Part shown: piece by piece, positions 5,961-14,537 of the stretch
Position numbering within the stretch: position 1 is the first letter of the stretch
Layout: each line of letters opens with the position of its first letter
Assembly (NCBI GenBank): GCA_031264715.1
Contig: JAISDP010000267.1
Coordinates: 1 to 30,378 of the forward strand
Reading direction: 5' to 3'
Origin: Bacteroidales bacterium
Lineage (GTDB): Bacteria; Bacteroidota; Bacteroidia; Bacteroidales; UBA4181
Length of the DNA: 30,378 bases
Made by a program: the position numbers and the translations under genes
The notes under the pieces: model-generated
Databases searched by the model: none
What the model saw: the letters and a program-made list of their open reading frames with translations, nothing else
Told to the model about the DNA's origin: nothing

Positions 5961-7294
5961 CAGCCTTTGCGAACCTCCGATATCTCCTGGCTGCCCCCTT
6001 CCTCCGCCGTGAGGGGCCGCGCTTCTTCATCGTAGCCGTGCGCTTTGGCAGGCCAGGCAAAAAGGAACATGACCGTCCCGGCAAGGGCGGCGGCAATCAA
6101 TCCGCCCAGGGCGTAGCTCCACCCGTAGCGTTCGGCGAGGGCGCCCAATCCCCAGCCCGACAACAGGGCGCTTGCATATCCGAAAAGCCCGGTAAATCCG
6201 ACAGCCGTAGCGGCGGCTTTGTTGGTTGCAAGGTTGGCAACGGCGATGCCCACCAGCGCCTGCGGTCCGTAGATGAAGAATCCGGCCGCGCCGAGAACCG
6301 CTGTGGCCAGCCATACAGGCGGGGCGCTCATCCGCCAGAACAGGAAGATGAACAAAACGGCAAAGGTCATGCATATGACGCAGGTGCGCGCCCCGCGACC
6401 GCCAAGTACCCTGTCGGTAAACCTTCCGGCGGCCAGCATCCCCACGATACCGGCAATTTCGAACGAGGCCACCATCCAGCCGGCGTGCTGCAGCGACAGC
6501 CCCTTGGCTTCCGACAGGAGCGTCGGGCCCCAGTCCAGCACGGCAAAACGGACGGTATACACAAAAAAGTTGGCAATGGCAATCATCCAGATATACGGGT
6601 TACCGAATACTTTTTTCCGGACAAACCGTTTAAATTCGGCCGACTTTTCTTCTTTGGTTCCGGCCTTTTCGGGATGCAATTCGGGCAAACCCACCGAGCC
6701 GGGCGTATCGCGCATGACTGCCCACAGGAATACGGCGCCGCACAGGGCAATTACCGCCGGGATATAGAAACACCAGCGCCAGCCCATCGCTACGATGTAT
6801 CCGCAAATGATAACCACCAGCCCGGCGCCGATCGAGTGCGACGTGTTCCATACCGACATTTTGGTAGCCAGCTCGTTTGGCGGGACCCAGTGCGTGAGCA
6901 GCCGGGCGCAGGGCGGAAAACCCATTCCCTGAAACCATCCGTTGAGCATCCACACCAGGCCGAATACCAGCGCTGCCGAACTGAGCCCGAAGACGATGCT
7001 GCAAAGAGCCGAGAGCGCCAGCCCCGTCACCATGAAAATACGGGCATTGACGCGGTCGCCGATGAACCCGTTGGCAAACTTCGACACGCCGTACAGCAGC
7101 CCGTGCAGCGTCAGGAAGATTCCCAGGCCGGTTTTGGTGATTCCCAGGTCGGCTTGCATGGCAGGCATGGCGATACTCAGGTTCTTGCGTACAAAATAGA
7201 ACAGCGCGTAGCCGATCATACTCGCAATAATGGTGCGTGTTTGCCAGTATTTAAACTTTTTGGCCGTTTCGGCCGACATGTTTGCGTATGCCAT
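5960..7294 (-). CDS. OPA-family MFS antiporter, probable glycerol-phosphate carrier
   Basis: A 444-residue, 12-helix carrier of the organophosphate:phosphate antiporter family, divergent from the GlpT at 1249-2670 and closer in feel to UhpC/PgtP-like members. The family's substrate-phosphate arginines are in FVRKNLSIAMP (Arg36) and TVRFAVLDWGP; the GlpT histidine is matched in WNTSHSIGAG. SKFANGFIGDRVNAR is the loop 2-3 signature and RDTPGSVGLPELHP marks the central loop. It sits 2 bases after the G1P dehydrogenase gene and overlaps the NagD-like gene by one base, so it very likely brings in the substrate of those enzymes, plausibly sn-glycerol-1-phosphate. A sugar phosphate or a sensor role like UhpC cannot be excluded, but no two-component genes are nearby. 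Confidence 0.87.
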   Translation of the reverse strand: MAYANMSAETAKKFKYWQTRTIIASMIGYALFYFVRKNLSIAMPAMQADLGITKTGLGIFLTLHGLLYGVSKFANGFIGDRVNARIFMVTGLALSALCSIVFGLSSAALVFGLVWMLNGWFQGMGFPPCARLLTHWVPPNELATKMSVWNTSHSIGAGLVVIICGYIVAMGWRWCFYIPAVIALCGAVFLWAVMRDTPGSVGLPELHPEKAGTKEEKSAEFKRFVRKKVFGNPYIWMIAIANFFVYTVRFAVLDWGPTLLSEAKGLSLQHAGWMVASFEIAGIVGMLAAGRFTDRVLGGRGARTCVICMTFAVLFIFLFWRMSAPPVWLATAVLGAAGFFIYGPQALVGIAVANLATNKAAATAVGFTGLFGYASALLSGWGLGALAERYGWSYALGGLIAAALAGTVMFLFAWPAKAHGYDEEARPLTAEEGGSQEISEVRKG

Positions 7295-7296
7295 AC

Positions 7297-8616
7297 CTAT
7301 TCGTCAATTATCATATGATCCAGCCACAAGTCGAGGCAACCGGTGCGCACCGCTACATCGAGGATGGTGAAACGGCGGCGGATGTACTGTGCGCGAAAAA
7401 AGCCGTCGCGAAGACGGGCGCGGCTGATGCCGATCTCTTCCGGCTCAACGGGCGCTCCAACCGATTGCAGGCGCCGCTTTACTTCGGTCGGGGGCAACAG
7501 TTGCTTTTCCAGGCGCTGCCTGATGACCGGCCACCCTGCTTTCAATGTTTCCAACTGTTTCGCCAATTCTTCCTTCGACAAGTATTTAGCGCGCGTTTCG
7601 GTCAATGCCGTTTCGAGGAAGCCGGTGTTCGAAAACAATTCCCCCGCACGCGCTTCCTGTTGGCTCAAATCCGGCCACCGTGCGCAACAGGCCGCTATAT
7701 CCAGCTGTTCCACAGGGTGGTTCAACAACTGTTCGTACAGGGTTGAAACATACAGCGTGGCAATTCCCACCTTAAATCCGTGCGAAGGAGCTTTGCCGTT
7801 GTGGGTGTGGTGTTCCATGTCCCAAAGGTGGCTGAACTGGTGCTCGGCGCCCGATGCCGGACGGCTCGACCTGGACCATTGCATGGCAAAACCGCCCAGC
7901 ATCAAGCCTTCGATCAGCGGCGAAACAGCTTCGACGGTTCCTGCGCGTGCTCCGCCGGGATTGGCCAACGCTTCGTGCAGTCCATCCTGTACAATCGACC
8001 AAGCCGTGGGATCGATGGCTTCCACGCCCAATCCGTCCGCCAGAATCCAGTCGGCGCCCGCCGTGATTTTGGCAAAGAGGTCGGCATAGCCCGAAGCGGT
8101 CATTGCGGCAGGGGCTTTGCGGATAATCTCAACATCGGCCAGCACAGCTTGCGGCGCCGGACAGGTGAAGGTCTGCTTGGCGCCCCGGAAGGTGACGGAT
8201 GCCCCGAAAGCAGTATACCCGTCCATCGAGGCGGCTGTGGCGACACAGATATACGGCCGTCCGACACGGTGCGCAGCCAGCTTGGTAAGGTCGTTAACCG
8301 TACCGGAACCTACGGCAACGGGAATGGCCCCGGTTTGAGCCAGGGCTTTTTCCAGTTGCTCTACAAATTTGAACTCGGCATACAGGTCGGGATCGGTAAA
8401 AACAAAAGGTTCATCCTGTGCGATGCCGGCTTCGCGGAGATAAGCGGATACGGCTTTCCCCGCAACGCCAAACGTGGTGGCGTCGGCTACAACAATAGCC
8501 TTTTGTCCGGGAAACTGTTCGGCAAACATCGCCGGGACCCGGTTCAATATATTTACGCCAATCTGTAATGCACGGGTTTCACGCGCCGATTTTAACGCGG
8601 TTGTCAGTTTCGACAT
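7297..8616 (-). CDS. egsA: sn-glycerol-1-phosphate dehydrogenase (AraM/EgsA family)
   Basis: A 439-residue enzyme of the iron-alcohol-dehydrogenase-like superfamily that interconverts sn-glycerol-1-phosphate and dihydroxyacetone phosphate with NAD(P). Seen: the nucleotide-binding strand VGSGTVNDLTK (102-112), the AraM/EgsA signature VATAASMDGYTAFGAS (125-140), and metal ligands Asp179 (GYAD), His259 (SGAEHQFSH) and His279 (PSHG). The C-terminal third is helical, as in Bacillus AraM, and somewhat long. In archaea and Bacillus this activity makes lipid precursors; here the tight linkage to a secreted glycerophosphodiesterase, an OPA importer and a phosphatase suggests the catabolic direction, G1P to DHAP. 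It lies 8 bases after the upstream phosphoesterase and 2 before the carrier. Family is firm; direction is inferred. Confidence 0.9.
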   Translation of the reverse strand: MSKLTTALKSARETRALQIGVNILNRVPAMFAEQFPGQKAIVVADATTFGVAGKAVSAYLREAGIAQDEPFVFTDPDLYAEFKFVEQLEKALAQTGAIPVAVGSGTVNDLTKLAAHRVGRPYICVATAASMDGYTAFGASVTFRGAKQTFTCPAPQAVLADVEIIRKAPAAMTASGYADLFAKITAGADWILADGLGVEAIDPTAWSIVQDGLHEALANPGGARAGTVEAVSPLIEGLMLGGFAMQWSRSSRPASGAEHQFSHLWDMEHHTHNGKAPSHGFKVGIATLYVSTLYEQLLNHPVEQLDIAACCARWPDLSQQEARAGELFSNTGFLETALTETRAKYLSKEELAKQLETLKAGWPVIRQRLEKQLLPPTEVKRRLQSVGAPVEPEEIGISRARLRDGFFRAQYIRRRFTILDVAVRTGCLDLWLDHMIIDE

Positions 8617-8624
8617 ATTGACTT

Positions 8625-9701
8625 TTATTCGAAAGAAAATGTGATTTCATTGAAACTCTCGGTTTGCCACGCATACTGCTGCGTAGTGGGCGAGATGGCA
8701 AAAAACGGCGAAAAAGTACGCACCTTTACTGTTTTCCTGTCGGGCATGAACTCGAATATCCGCAGCCAGCCGTCGCCGCCGTTGCCGTGCCAGCCGCCGC
8801 CAAGCGCCTGCGCGTTGAACATCATCTGGTGCACCTTCTTACCGGCGGAATTCATATCGGTACTGAATCCCACATGACCGCGCCAATCGTCGGGAGCAGC
8901 CACATGTCCGCACAGTACCAGCCTGATGTTGGACGAAGGCTTTACCAGCTTCTCCCACAAGGCTTCGCCATAGTTGCCGTCCTCTATGGGATAATTGGCT
9001 TTGACGATCCGTTCGTTCTTTGCATTCAGGTAAGCGTGTGTGAGCAATATCACCGTGTGATTCCTGTATTTAGGCAACGACACGATTTTTTTAGCCCAGG
9101 CTACCACTGTGTCGCGCGGCGCAAATTCCAGCGAAAGTACCAGGAAGTCGACGCCGTGGGGAGAGACGAACTCGTAAGCCGCGTTTTCCAACGTTGGGAT
9201 GCCGTCGCTGTTGGCAGTTACATGCTTTAGCAATTCCCTGGTTTTGTAATTCTTATCCACGGGAAAATGTTCCTTGAATTGCGATCGTCCCTTCTTCCCG
9301 TCAAAATAAGAGTAATCATGATTCCCGGTACACAGGAAATACGGGATGCGCCCGTCGAGTTTGGACAGCGAACGCGCCGACGCCTCCCACTGCTGTTTCG
9401 CATGCTGGTTGTGTCTGGCGGGGGCGGCGTCAACGATGTCGTTCTGCTCAACAAGATCGCCGACAAAGAAAGCCGAACGGATATTCAACTCCTGTTGATT
9501 TTCCTGCACCCATGCAGTCATCAGGTCGAGGATGGGTTGATTCCTCCCGAACTTGACATAAGACTGTATGTCCGGGAACAGGATGGCCGACCATGAGTTT
9601 GGGTCGGAAAGCGCCGGCTTTTGATACTTCTGCTGGCCATAAGCGTTTGACCCGGCAATGATAAAGGCAACGATACATAAAAGGCAACGAAATGTTTTCA
9701 T
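8625..9701 (-). CDS. Secreted calcineurin-like metallophosphoesterase
   Basis: A 358-residue protein with a signal peptide (1-22, cut near AYGQQ) and one metallophosphoesterase domain (PF00149 type). Motifs in order: FPDIQ (Asp44, with Gln where many relatives have His), GDLVEQND (Asp82), GNHDY (126-130), LTHAY and CGHVAAP, giving the dinuclear metal site. Loss of the usual DxH histidine to DxQ is common in secreted Bacteroidetes members. It starts 42 bases after the glycerophosphodiesterase gene and ends 8 before G1P dehydrogenase, so it likely works on the same substrate outside the cytoplasm, either cleaving a phosphodiester or removing a terminal phosphate. The substrate cannot be read from sequence. 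Confidence 0.88.
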   Translation of the reverse strand: MKTFRCLLCIVAFIIAGSNAYGQQKYQKPALSDPNSWSAILFPDIQSYVKFGRNQPILDLMTAWVQENQQELNIRSAFFVGDLVEQNDIVDAAPARHNQHAKQQWEASARSLSKLDGRIPYFLCTGNHDYSYFDGKKGRSQFKEHFPVDKNYKTRELLKHVTANSDGIPTLENAAYEFVSPHGVDFLVLSLEFAPRDTVVAWAKKIVSLPKYRNHTVILLTHAYLNAKNERIVKANYPIEDGNYGEALWEKLVKPSSNIRLVLCGHVAAPDDWRGHVGFSTDMNSAGKKVHQMMFNAQALGGGWHGNGGDGWLRIFEFMPDRKTVKVRTFSPFFAISPTTQQYAWQTESFNEITFSFE

Positions 9702-9743
9702 GATTATTATTTATTTTTGGTTAAGGGATATTCTGTTCATGCG

Positions 9744-10688
9744 CTATTTCACCATCATGGTTCCAAAATATTTTTTCTTATTCGATTTAGCCGGCATGAT
9801 CGTTTGTACGGCTTCACTGACTTCTATCGGAATATCCGACTCGAGAATATCTGCGCCGTCATTGAAAACGTCGACGTATGCCTGTTTTCGTTCAGCGGCA
9901 TTTTCCAGCCTGTCGTACGTGGGCGCGGCCGAGATCATGCAGGTAGCGCCGCGCGAATGGATCAACCCGTACAGTTCCCTGTTTTCGGGTTTCACCTTCG
10001 GGCCGATGTATACGATGGACTGTTTCCAGGGGAATCCGGCTTTGTCGTAGGCTTCAAAGGCTTCTTTGGTCAGGACGTGCGCCGAAAAGGTAATAGAGGG
10101 CATTTCCTTATGGTAAAACATTGCCTGTTCCGGGTTGTGCACGGTGATCATCACAAAGGCTTCGGCTTTCATCCGCTTGATCAAAGCGACATACATTTCG
10201 GGCGGCACATCTTTTTTATCCAGGTTGAGGATCGTTTTGCCGCGCGCCCATTCGATAACGGCTTCCAGCGTGGGAATACGGAAACCGGTGACATTCTCCC
10301 CGATGTCCTTCAACCGTATTTTCTGTAATTCTTCCCACGTATAGTCCGACAGTTTCCCTGTACCGTTGGTGGTACGGTTAAGCGTAGCATCGTGCATCAA
10401 CACGATCACGCTGTCCCTGGTCAGCCGCGGATCGATCTCAAAAAAAGCGGGCGTATGCTTCAATGTATTCTCGAAACACTCGATGGTATTTTCGGGAAAG
10501 CCTTTGATGCCGCCTCCCCGGTGTCCGCTGACGATGGGAATGTCTTTGCCGGCGTACTGGAAAAACCGGTGGCAGTCTTTTGCCGTTTTTACCTTGATGG
10601 TGTGGATGGTCGATTGCCCGGAAATGTTCCATAAAAACGCAAGGAGCATGATTCCCGTAAAGAATATTTTTTTTGAAAAAGATAACAT
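9744..10688 (-). CDS. Secreted glycerophosphodiester phosphodiesterase
   Basis: A 314-residue GDPD-family enzyme (GlpQ/UgpQ type) that hydrolyses glycerophosphodiesters to a glycerol phosphate and an alcohol. An N-terminal signal peptide (about 1-24, ending NISGQ) places it outside the cytoplasm. The catalytic set is intact: His56-Arg57 in SGHRGG, Glu66-Asn67 in PENT, Glu84 and Asp86 in FEIDPRLT, His99-Asp100 in MHDATLNRTTNG. Members of this family include the teichoic-acid exo-hydrolase GlpQ of Bacillus as well as phospholipid head-group enzymes. It is the first gene of the five-gene G1P cluster; the 146 bases in front carry hairpins rather than a clear promoter. Confidence 0.92.
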   Translation of the reverse strand: MLSFSKKIFFTGIMLLAFLWNISGQSTIHTIKVKTAKDCHRFFQYAGKDIPIVSGHRGGGIKGFPENTIECFENTLKHTPAFFEIDPRLTRDSVIVLMHDATLNRTTNGTGKLSDYTWEELQKIRLKDIGENVTGFRIPTLEAVIEWARGKTILNLDKKDVPPEMYVALIKRMKAEAFVMITVHNPEQAMFYHKEMPSITFSAHVLTKEAFEAYDKAGFPWKQSIVYIGPKVKPENRELYGLIHSRGATCMISAAPTYDRLENAAERKQAYVDVFNDGADILESDIPIEVSEAVQTIMPAKSNKKKYFGTMMVK

Positions 10689-10705
10689 AATGATTTTTAT
10701 TTAAT

Positions 10706-10827
10706 GATTGCTACCGATATGTCGTCCCTGACGGGACTTTGTTGAATAACGAATTGATTTCTACCAATATGTCGTGACTGCACACATGCCCGGACTACTA
10801 TCCGGCATATGCCTGGACTACTGTCCA
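10706..10827. repeat. Cluster of small hairpins with a 25-bp direct repeat
   Basis: Two 25-base copies sharing the core ATATGTCGT (10706-10730 and 10756-10780, 21 of 25 bases identical) lie exactly 50 bases apart. Three stem-loops follow: GTCCC-TGAC-GGGAC (10724-10737), an ATGCCCGGA...TCCGGCAT stem with one bulged base (10786-10808), and TGGAC-TACT-GTCCA (10814-10827). The stretch fills the 146-base gap between the polyol permease and the glycerophosphodiesterase. It looks like a REP-type intergenic element and may also stop or stabilise transcripts; no promoter box was seen inside. Confidence 0.65.
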
Positions 10828-10834
10828 CATGACG

Positions 10835-12076
10835 CTATGAATGTGATGTTTTCGCATTATTCGGCAAGGTAATAAATTTGGTAAGGAAAGCGCTCAGGAA
10901 ATATAATCCGGCAAGAATCCAAATAATCCCGGCATTGCCCACCAAACCGATAAAAATACCCACAATGGCCGGCCCCACGAAAACAGGCAACCCGGCGCCG
11001 AGGTTCAGTACCGCCATTGCCGCGCCTTTGTCGGTTTTCACCAGCGAGGGCACCAATGCCGACAAGGGTACGTAACCGGCCAGCAGCCCGCCCCAAAGCA
11101 CGCCGGCCGTCATCACCAGCCAGAAACTGCCTCCGGCAAACTGCGGTACATAATAGAATAACAAGGTACTGACGCCGCACCCCACGCCGCCAAACCACAT
11201 CACGGTGTTGCGCCAGCCCAGGCGGTCGCCCACAAAACCAAAAATAAGGTTGAAAGCGATATTGGCTGTGAAGATGGTTCCCCAGATCTGTAGCCATTCG
11301 CCGGTGTCGAACCCGTGTTCGGCCATGTACATCGGCAGGAACACCGGGAAGGCGAACTGTGCGGTGGTGTTGATCACCCTGACGATGCCCCCGACGAGGA
11401 CTTTAGGTTCGTCGCGCATGATGGTAAAGCCCTTGAGCAACTCTTTCATCCTGTCGTTGAAGTTACCGGTTACCGTTTGCCTGTATTTGTTGAGTACCAA
11501 TGCAAAGAATGCACCCAGCAGCGCCCAGAAAGCCGACGTCCACAGCGTGTTCAAATGCCCCAGTTCCACAATGGCCCATCGCGAATAATATGCGCCGAGC
11601 ACATTCAACCCGCCCGTGAATACGAACCAGAACCACCCGACGGCGCGTCCCAGCTGTTTTTGCGGCGTGCTGTACGTAATCCATACCAGGAACGAATAGG
11701 CAAACAACGGGTAGCCGAATCCGCGCAAAGCGTAAGTACACAACATGGTGACATAATGCAAGTCGGGAATGCCCAGCCCCACAAATCCACATGTTCCCAG
11801 CAGGTAAAGCGCCAAACCCGTGAACATGGTCCTCCGCACTCCGTATGCTTCGGCCAGTACGCCCGAGAACCAGGCCGATATAGCTATGGTGATCCCGTAA
11901 ACGGTGAACAGCGAGGCGGATTGCTGGATGCTCATGCCACGGTTGACCAGGTATGGGCTAAGCCAACCCTGTTCGATACCGTCGCCCATCATAAAGATCA
12001 GTATGCCCAGGTAACCCCAGGTAAGCTGTTTGGGAAGCCCCAATTTATCGGAAATAGCGTTTTGTCGGGTGTTCAT
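10835..12076 (-). CDS. RbtT/DalT/CsbX-like MFS polyol permease
   Basis: A 413-residue, 12-helix major facilitator. The N-terminal segment GYLGILIFMMGDGIEQGWLSP (near residues 21-41), followed by a VYGITIAISAWFSGVLAE loop, is typical of the polyol porter group that includes the ribitol and arabinitol permeases RbtT and DalT and Bacillus CsbX. It differs clearly from the two OPA carriers, lacking their VRKN signature. A polyol such as ribitol, arabinitol or glycerol is the likely cargo. No polyol dehydrogenase is adjacent. It lies alone between the EEP gene (106 bases upstream, AT-rich with no recognisable promoter) and the hairpin cluster downstream. MFS membership is certain; the subfamily is recognised from one strong signature. 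Confidence 0.8.
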   Translation of the reverse strand: MNTRQNAISDKLGLPKQLTWGYLGILIFMMGDGIEQGWLSPYLVNRGMSIQQSASLFTVYGITIAISAWFSGVLAEAYGVRRTMFTGLALYLLGTCGFVGLGIPDLHYVTMLCTYALRGFGYPLFAYSFLVWITYSTPQKQLGRAVGWFWFVFTGGLNVLGAYYSRWAIVELGHLNTLWTSAFWALLGAFFALVLNKYRQTVTGNFNDRMKELLKGFTIMRDEPKVLVGGIVRVINTTAQFAFPVFLPMYMAEHGFDTGEWLQIWGTIFTANIAFNLIFGFVGDRLGWRNTVMWFGGVGCGVSTLLFYYVPQFAGGSFWLVMTAGVLWGGLLAGYVPLSALVPSLVKTDKGAAMAVLNLGAGLPVFVGPAIVGIFIGLVGNAGIIWILAGLYFLSAFLTKFITLPNNAKTSHS

Positions 12077-12182
12077 GATGTACTTGGTTTAATTGGTTTT
12101 ATTGATGATTTTTCCACCGAAGATAAGTAAAAATTTAAAATTTAATCGACTGAAACAGAAAACAGGTATTTTCATTTATTAT

Positions 12183-13133
12183 TTAAAAAGATACATCTGC
12201 ATAAATGAAATAGTGATCGCTCGGATATTTCCCATTCACGCTGTCTTTGATGATTTCGGATGCTAATGGTTTTACCGGCCCTTTCGAAAATATAAAATCG
12301 ATCCTGCCATTGCGTCCGGGCTTGGAATCCGGGCCTTTAAACCCGTGAACCGCCGGTCCGGGATCGACATCGCCGTGTATGGCGGCATAAGTATCCGTCC
12401 AGCCGCCGGCTTTCATCCCTTTGATCACTTCATTTTTGGCATCCGAATTGAAGTCTCCTGTAAATAATTGCGGAAAGTCTTCCCGGTACTGTTTACTTTC
12501 ATCCATAATCATTCGGACTTGTTTTTCGCGCGCTACTTGGGCTACATGATCCAAATGCGTGTTGATGATCCTGAATTCCCGGTTGGCGTTTTTATCTCTC
12601 AACCTCATCCAGTTGCAGTGCCGTGCCCGGGCCGTGTCCCACGATTTGCTGCCGGCAATAAGCGGCGTTTCGGATAACCAGTAGCATCCGGAAGAGATAA
12701 ATTCGTACCGTTTTTTCGAATACATGATGATATTTTTCGCGATACCATGATATCCTTCGGGAAATGCGTCCATTTCCGGGCCTTCGAACCCGAACACGCC
12801 AAAGCCGGGGAAAGAGTTTCTCATATCCTGATCCTGTACTTTGAGCACCTCCTGGCAACAAATGATGTCGGGATTCTTTTTACGGATGATCTGCGCGCAA
12901 ATATCTTTCCGGACATTCCACCCGTTTCCGGCTGCATCGTCGTCGGGCAGTGCAACCCTGATGTTGGCGCTAATGATCCGGTGTGTATTCCTGTCCTTTT
13001 CGTACGCGAATTTTTCCATAGTATCCATGGCGCCGGGAATCACGGGTATTGCGGCCATCATTCCTGCTTTTTTGATGAAATTCCTGCGGGAAGAGGTGTT
13101 TTGACAGGTTTGCATTGCTTGCATTATTTGCAT
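12183..13133 (-). CDS. Exported endonuclease/exonuclease/phosphatase-family hydrolase
   Basis: A 316-residue metal-dependent phosphodiesterase or phosphatase of the EEP (DNase I-like) superfamily. An S-R-R-N-F-I-K-K signal near residue 15 followed by a hydrophobic run resembles a twin-arginine signal. Catalytic residues in order: Asn57 (ANIRV), Glu95 (CQEV), His193 (NTHLDH), Asp227 and Asn229 (GDFNSD), Asp279 (GRIDFIF), His307 (SDHY). Secreted members act on sugar phosphates, phospholipids or inositol phosphates rather than DNA, and the glycerol-phosphate setting fits that. The start is ambiguous: ATG codons at residues 1, 4 and 7 sit in a repeated ATGCAA pattern. It lies 2 bases behind the oxidoreductase. 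A decayed relative lies at 2764-2890. Confidence 0.9.
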   Translation of the reverse strand: MQIMQAMQTCQNTSSRRNFIKKAGMMAAIPVIPGAMDTMEKFAYEKDRNTHRIISANIRVALPDDDAAGNGWNVRKDICAQIIRKKNPDIICCQEVLKVQDQDMRNSFPGFGVFGFEGPEMDAFPEGYHGIAKNIIMYSKKRYEFISSGCYWLSETPLIAGSKSWDTARARHCNWMRLRDKNANREFRIINTHLDHVAQVAREKQVRMIMDESKQYREDFPQLFTGDFNSDAKNEVIKGMKAGGWTDTYAAIHGDVDPGPAVHGFKGPDSKPGRNGRIDFIFSKGPVKPLASEIIKDSVNGKYPSDHYFIYADVSF

Positions 13134-13135
13134 TA

Positions 13136-14512
13136 TTATCTCAGATATGCACCTTCAGTCAAAAGTTCTTTCCGGAGCTTATCCACATCGATTTTCGATA
13201 CCGGGATACCTTCTTTTACTGCCATCTTTGCCGCACGCCCGGCAGCTTCGCCCATTGCCATGCACGACGACATTACCCTGATGGCTGACATGGCCTCGTG
13301 GGTAGTAGAAATGCAACGTCCTGCCACAATCAGGTTTTCCACATCCACAGGGATCAGCGAACGATAAGGGATGTCGTAGCAATCTCCGCACCATACCAAA
13401 GTACAGCCGCTGCCTTGCGGATGGTGAATATCCAACGGATAGCCGGCTACGGCCACAGCGTCGTCAAATTTACGGCAGTTGAGCAGGTCTTCCCGGGTCA
13501 GCACATATTTACCCACGATCCGGCGCGTCTCGCGAATTCCAAGGAAAGGAGCAACCCGATCCGGATACGCATTCGCAAATCCCGGAACATACTTAACCAG
13601 ATATTCCCGGATTTCTTTCATTTGTTTACGTCCTTCTATTTCCCCGTACGATAAACCGGCAGGCTCGACGCCATCCACTCCACTGATGCGCGACATGTTC
13701 ACCCATATTTCATCTTTGGCCAGGCCGGTGATCAGGATCGTACGTTCAGTCGGTATCTTCAAACCATCTTCGACAGCTTTCCTGATCATGCCCCGGAGAC
13801 CTACGGTGATGAAGTGATCATCCTTTCTGAAAAACTCGTTGGGAATAGTGTCCATGTCATATATTTCGGGATGATCGGCAATGTTCATGCGCAGCTTTGC
13901 GACATCAACCCCCTTCATGCAGAACATCAGGGTTGGCGGTTGCATGCCTCCGGAATCATTGCCTTTTTCACATGGAACGCCAGCCCTGTACGCCACGTCA
14001 GCATCTCCTGTGCAATCGATGACGGTCTTTGTCAGGATGGCTTCCCTTCCGGCCTTGCTTTCGATGATAACACCCCGGAGTTCATTACCTTCCCTGATCA
14101 CAGCCGAACAGAACACATAAAACAGTATCTCGACTTTCTTTTCTGCGAGTATTTCCAGGGCAGTGGTTTTCACTTCTTCCGAATCGACAATCGTAAGGCT
14201 CACATGCAAGGGGCAGGGACGATGCCCGCTGGCTGCATTTTTGGCAGCCAGCCGGTCGATGAATTTCTGGGGCAGTCCTTGAATGATCCTGTTTCCTTTC
14301 TGTCCCAAAAATCCCAGAACAGGCAGCCCTATGGTAAGATTTCCGCCCAGGAAACTTCTACTCTCTATCAGCATCACTTTCAGCCCGTCGGAGGCTGCGG
14401 CCTCTGCAGCAATGATACCGGCAGGCCCTCCGCCCACTACCAATACATCTACCGAAGCGCGCACAGGAATGGCGCGTGCCGGTTCATGAACGGTTTGCAT
14501 TGTATCTTTCAT
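13136..14512 (-). CDS. FAD-dependent oxidoreductase (PF12831 type)
   Basis: A 458-residue flavoprotein. The Rossmann FAD site is VDVLVVGGGPAGIIAAEAAA (21-40), with Glu50 expected to bind the ribose. VIDCTGDADVAYRAGVP marks the middle of the fold, and the C-terminal IVAGRCISTTHEAMSAIRV closes the FAD site, a pattern typical of the FAD_oxidored (PF12831) family in Bacteroidetes and Planctomycetes. No signal peptide is seen, so it is probably cytoplasmic. The gene is 25 bases behind an ACS-family transporter and 2 ahead of the EEP enzyme, implying that it oxidises the imported compound or something derived from it. The substrate is not known for this family branch and cannot be read here. Confidence 0.87.
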   Translation of the reverse strand: MKDTMQTVHEPARAIPVRASVDVLVVGGGPAGIIAAEAAASDGLKVMLIESRSFLGGNLTIGLPVLGFLGQKGNRIIQGLPQKFIDRLAAKNAASGHRPCPLHVSLTIVDSEEVKTTALEILAEKKVEILFYVFCSAVIREGNELRGVIIESKAGREAILTKTVIDCTGDADVAYRAGVPCEKGNDSGGMQPPTLMFCMKGVDVAKLRMNIADHPEIYDMDTIPNEFFRKDDHFITVGLRGMIRKAVEDGLKIPTERTILITGLAKDEIWVNMSRISGVDGVEPAGLSYGEIEGRKQMKEIREYLVKYVPGFANAYPDRVAPFLGIRETRRIVGKYVLTREDLLNCRKFDDAVAVAGYPLDIHHPQGSGCTLVWCGDCYDIPYRSLIPVDVENLIVAGRCISTTHEAMSAIRVMSSCMAMGEAAGRAAKMAVKEGIPVSKIDVDKLRKELLTEGAYLR

Positions 14513-14537
14513 GATTCTTTCTTTAAAATGATTCCGA

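Noticed and set aside
6038..7318. Long plus-strand frame opposite the OPA carrier
   Set aside because: Low-complexity basic product with no motif, wholly antisense to a well-supported transporter; a GC-rich codon shadow.
12077..12182. Promoter or small gene before the polyol permease
   Set aside because: AT-rich gap with no TAnnTTTG match on the minus strand and no open frame of note.
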